NCBI GenBank assembly: GCA_026391235.1
Contig: JAPLDV010000421.1
Coordinates: forward strand, 1-8,297
Reading direction: 5' to 3'
Source of the DNA: Bacteroidia bacterium
GTDB taxonomy: Bacteria; Bacteroidota; Bacteroidia; Bacteroidales; UBA12481
Length of the DNA: 8,297 nt
Below the pieces are notes generated by a model. That model was not told the origin of the DNA and did not search any database. It saw only the letters and a list, made by a program, of their open reading frames with translations. Position numbers and translations under genes: made by a program. Positions 6,198 through 8,297 of this stretch are shown here, piece after piece; position 1 is the stretch's first letter, and each line of letters begins with the position of its first letter.

Positions 6198-8297
6198 CTA
6201 ATTCTTTTTCTGGTTGGCAATAGCCCTGTCAACTTCCAGGATGAGCTGATTGATCTCGTCAGCCAAAGATTTTTCAGTATTTGGTTGTATCAATTCCTGA
6301 CATTTTTTCAGGGCATTCCGTGCTTCCGTATATTTCCCCTGGTGATAAAGCCCGACTGCTTTGGTTTGCCAAAGGTCGGGGTCACGGGGACTTAGCTCCA
6401 GCGCTCTATTGATGTATTTAATCCCATCCTCCAAATGGATGTTTTTATCAAACAGGAACCATGCGAATACATTAAGCCAATCAATTTTATCAGGTTTCAG
6501 TGTAAGCCCCTTTTGTGCATAATTTATGGCCTGATCAGTCATGTTCATGTCACGGTAAGTCGCAGCAACATCCATATAATCTGATGCTTCGTCCTTTGAT
6601 TCTTTGGGAATTCTCAAGATGAACTTCTCCAGGTATTCCTTCCCTTTTGCAGTATCACCCATTGCTAAATACAGGTTGGCCTGTCTAATATTAATGCGAT
6701 GAAATCCGGGAAAATCCATCTCTGCTTTTTCATATATATCCTTTTCGTTCTGATAATCTTGAGTTGTATGGTACAAGGATCCGAGATACATGTAAAATAT
6801 GGGTGTTCCGGGTTTTGAATTCCATTTCTTATAGATATTCAGAGTTTCCTTCAATTCAGGGATCGCCTTTGGATACTTTTCCATCCTCGAGTAGGCATCG
6901 CCTAAAAAGAAATGCACACTGGGCAATTGATCGTTGATCTGGTTCATGAATTTCAAGCATTCAATTTCCTTCTCCGGTGTTTTATTGCACCTGGCGTTTA
7001 ACCATTCGATCCAGTATTTTTCCTGCACGGATAGCTTTTGGTCCTTTTTCCCGTAAATCCTGGCACAGCATTCTCTTGCTTTCTCAACCATATTATTTGC
7101 CAGATAGTAATAAGAAAGGAATACATGCGCGAATACATAATTCGAGTCAGCGATCAAAGCTTCAGCGAACCAATTGATGGCTGTTTGATAATCATATTGA
7201 TACCCGGCTTCAAATCCTTTGATTAAATCAGTGTAGGCATCGGATGAAGTTGTGGTAGCAAAGGCCCTGAAATCGGGAGTCACGTCCTTTTTCAAAACGG
7301 ATATGATCAGGTAATCCCTCACCAGTTTTGAGAGCGAATCTGTTTTTGTCCAGATATCCTTGCCTGGGGATGCCGTAGCTACCCTGAAAACGGTTAAAAC
7401 TTTTTCTGTGGCGGCAGCATCGATCAACCGGGCATACAAACAAAGTGTGTCGCCTTCCTGTTTTATGCTACCCGCTACAAAGATTCTGGCAATCCCGCTA
7501 TTGACCTGTTCCGCTGCCCTTACTTCCAGTTCTTCCGTTGTTCTTAACCAACCGGTTATTTTATCCGGAATGTCTTTCTTCAGTTTATTCCAGGTCGAAT
7601 CATTGGTCGAGTTCTGAAACGGCAGGACAGCGACAGAACAGGCTGCTGAAGTCTGCGTTTTCCCGAGGGTGCCTGGCTTGAACAGCTTCGGATAGACAAG
7701 AATCGCAGCAATTACGGCAAAAACACCAATTGCTGCTGCCCAAATCCACGGTTTTCGCCACAAACCGAAGGCCAGTTTCTTTACCCTTTCTTCACGTTCT
7801 TCACGTTCTTCACGTTCTTCACGTTTCTTCACGAATGTATCATCCCCGAAACGCTCCCCGGCTGGAATCTTTTCCTTCTCCCCAACAGCCGATCCCATCT
7901 TTAACCCGTTGATGATCTCTTTAACGGCATTGGCCACCTTGTTGATCTGATCCCGGTAAACCAGCTGCTGGCCGGTTTTGGCCAGGTCATCGTCCCGCAT
8001 CCGCAACGGGCGGTTGACCCCCTGGGAATGATATATAAAATCCACCGGCCGGATGAACCCGAGGTAGCTTTCAGCCAGTTTGATGTCTTCGGGTTCAAGA
8101 TGGTGGATCCTCACCGGCAATACCCGGGAAGCCACGTTCCCGCCGGGCAGTTTCACCTTCAGCCCGAAACGGTCGTGTGAGGCCTGTTCGATAAAAGCGA
8201 TGAACTCATGCTCCCATGCATAGCTCTTTGGATCGCAATAGGTTCGTGAAACGATCGGGATGAAAACCAGCGCCTTCAGCTTCTCTTTCAGGGATTC
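6198..8297 (-). CDS. TIR-transmembrane-TolB_N/FlgO-like-TPR protein (N-terminus beyond window)
   Basis: 699 codons are visible, open to the right edge; there is no in-frame ATG in the first 47 codons and the frame is TIR-like up to the edge, so the true start lies outside. Visible residues 1-133 are the C-terminal half of a TIR domain: ALVFIPIVSRTYCDPKSY, AWEHEF with Glu31 in the W-x-x-E position of the TIR catalytic glutamate, LPVRIHHLEPEDIK, and YRDQINKVANAVKEIINGLK. A charged linker (159-171, repeated REE) leads to one membrane helix (about 183-203). Next is a degenerate TolB-N/FlgO-like domain (about 221-315: SVAVLPFQNST, IFVAGSIKQEGDTLCLYARL), as found in TPR-bearing adenylate cyclases, then some 7-8 TPR units (about 352-690). 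Positive residues before the helix predict TIR in the cytoplasm and TPR in the periplasm. Bacterial TIR domains often cleave NAD+; activity here is inferred. GC falls from 55-63% in the TIR part to 32-38% in the TPR part. No known partner gene (ThsA, CBASS cyclase) is in the window. Confidence 0.85.
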   Translation of the reverse strand, partial: ESLKEKLKALVFIPIVSRTYCDPKSYAWEHEFIAFIEQASHDRFGLKVKLPGGNVASRVLPVRIHHLEPEDIKLAESYLGFIRPVDFIYHSQGVNRPLRMRDDDLAKTGQQLVYRDQINKVANAVKEIINGLKMGSAVGEKEKIPAGERFGDDTFVKKREEREEREEREERVKKLAFGLWRKPWIWAAAIGVFAVIAAILVYPKLFKPGTLGKTQTSAACSVAVLPFQNSTNDSTWNKLKKDIPDKITGWLRTTEELEVRAAEQVNSGIARIFVAGSIKQEGDTLCLYARLIDAAATEKVLTVFRVATASPGKDIWTKTDSLSKLVRDYLIISVLKKDVTPDFRAFATTTSSDAYTDLIKGFEAGYQYDYQTAINWFAEALIADSNYVFAHVFLSYYYLANNMVEKARECCARIYGKKDQKLSVQEKYWIEWLNARCNKTPEKEIECLKFMNQINDQLPSVHFFLGDAYSRMEKYPKAIPELKETLNIYKKWNSKPGTPIFYMYLGSLYHTTQDYQNEKDIYEKAEMDFPGFHRINIRQANLYLAMGDTAKGKEYLEKFILRIPKESKDEASDYMDVAATYRDMNMTDQAINYAQKGLTLKPDKIDWLNVFAWFLFDKNIHLEDGIKYINRALELSPRDPDLWQTKAVGLYHQGKYTEARNALKKCQELIQPNTEKSLADEINQLILEVDRAIANQKKN
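7791..7826. repeat. 9-bp tandem repeat inside the TIR-TPR gene
   Basis: Three exact copies of TTCACGTTC (7791-7817) plus a fourth with one mismatch (7818-7826), then a partial unit. On the coding minus strand it encodes the repeating Arg-Glu-Glu linker (visible residues 159-171) just before the membrane helix. Because the unit is 9 bp, gain or loss of copies would change the linker by three residues without breaking the frame. Confidence 0.9.

Noticed and set aside
7791..7826. Tandem repeat considered as a CRISPR-like or regulatory iteron array
   Set aside because: The unit is 9 bp with no spacers and lies in frame in a coding region, so it is a protein-linker repeat.
8154..8156. GTG as the start of the TIR-TPR protein
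   Set aside because: The frame continues upstream to the window edge with clear TIR sequence, including the W-x-x-E motif, so this GTG is an internal Val codon.
6198..8297. Assignment of the TIR gene to Thoeris, CBASS or Pycsar
   Set aside because: None of the partner genes (ThsA, a nucleotide cyclase, SAVED effector) is present in the window, and the TM-TolB_N-TPR architecture does not match those effectors.

Overview
The window looks like a piece of a Bacteroidota chromosome. The evidence is the promoter style (two exact TAnnTTTG -7 elements), A-rich leaders without strong Shine-Dalgarno sequences, and the protein families: an OMP/MFP/RND efflux operon of Bacteroidota type, a secreted GH29 fucosidase, and a TIR-transmembrane-TPR protein whose TIR half resembles proteins common in that phylum. 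Genus cannot be assigned from this sequence.

Layout. Positions 1-4179 (all minus strand) hold an efflux locus read right to left: a MarR-family regulator (3736-4179), a 111-bp gap with a palindrome placed where a repressor would sit, then a tightly spaced tripartite pump: TolC-like outer membrane protein (2323-3624), periplasmic adaptor (1263-2318) and RND inner-membrane permease (start at 1258, running off the left edge with 419 codons visible). The pump genes are separated by only 4 bp each. Positions 4180-4478 form a divergent intergenic region with a -7 element for each flanking gene. Positions 4479-6188 (plus) encode a secreted alpha-L-fucosidase of family GH29 with a C-terminal F5/8 type C (CBM32-like) domain. 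Nine bases after its stop, in tail-to-tail orientation, ends a large minus-strand gene (6198 to beyond 8297). It encodes the C-terminal half of a TIR domain including the predicted catalytic Glu, a charged linker built from a 9-bp tandem repeat, one transmembrane helix, a TolB-N/FlgO-like domain and a long TPR array.

How the genes work together. The MarR protein is the obvious candidate regulator of the pump, which would export small toxic molecules. The fucosidase probably acts alone in this window: there is no SusC/SusD pair or sugar transporter. The TIR protein is the most unusual item. Its predicted topology (TIR in the cytoplasm, TPR in the periplasm) resembles a membrane receptor with an enzymatic TIR output. 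Hand-counted base composition also shifts abruptly inside two genes (the adaptor and the TIR-TPR gene), which suggests mosaic assembly. No RNA genes, CRISPR arrays, IS elements or integrases were seen.
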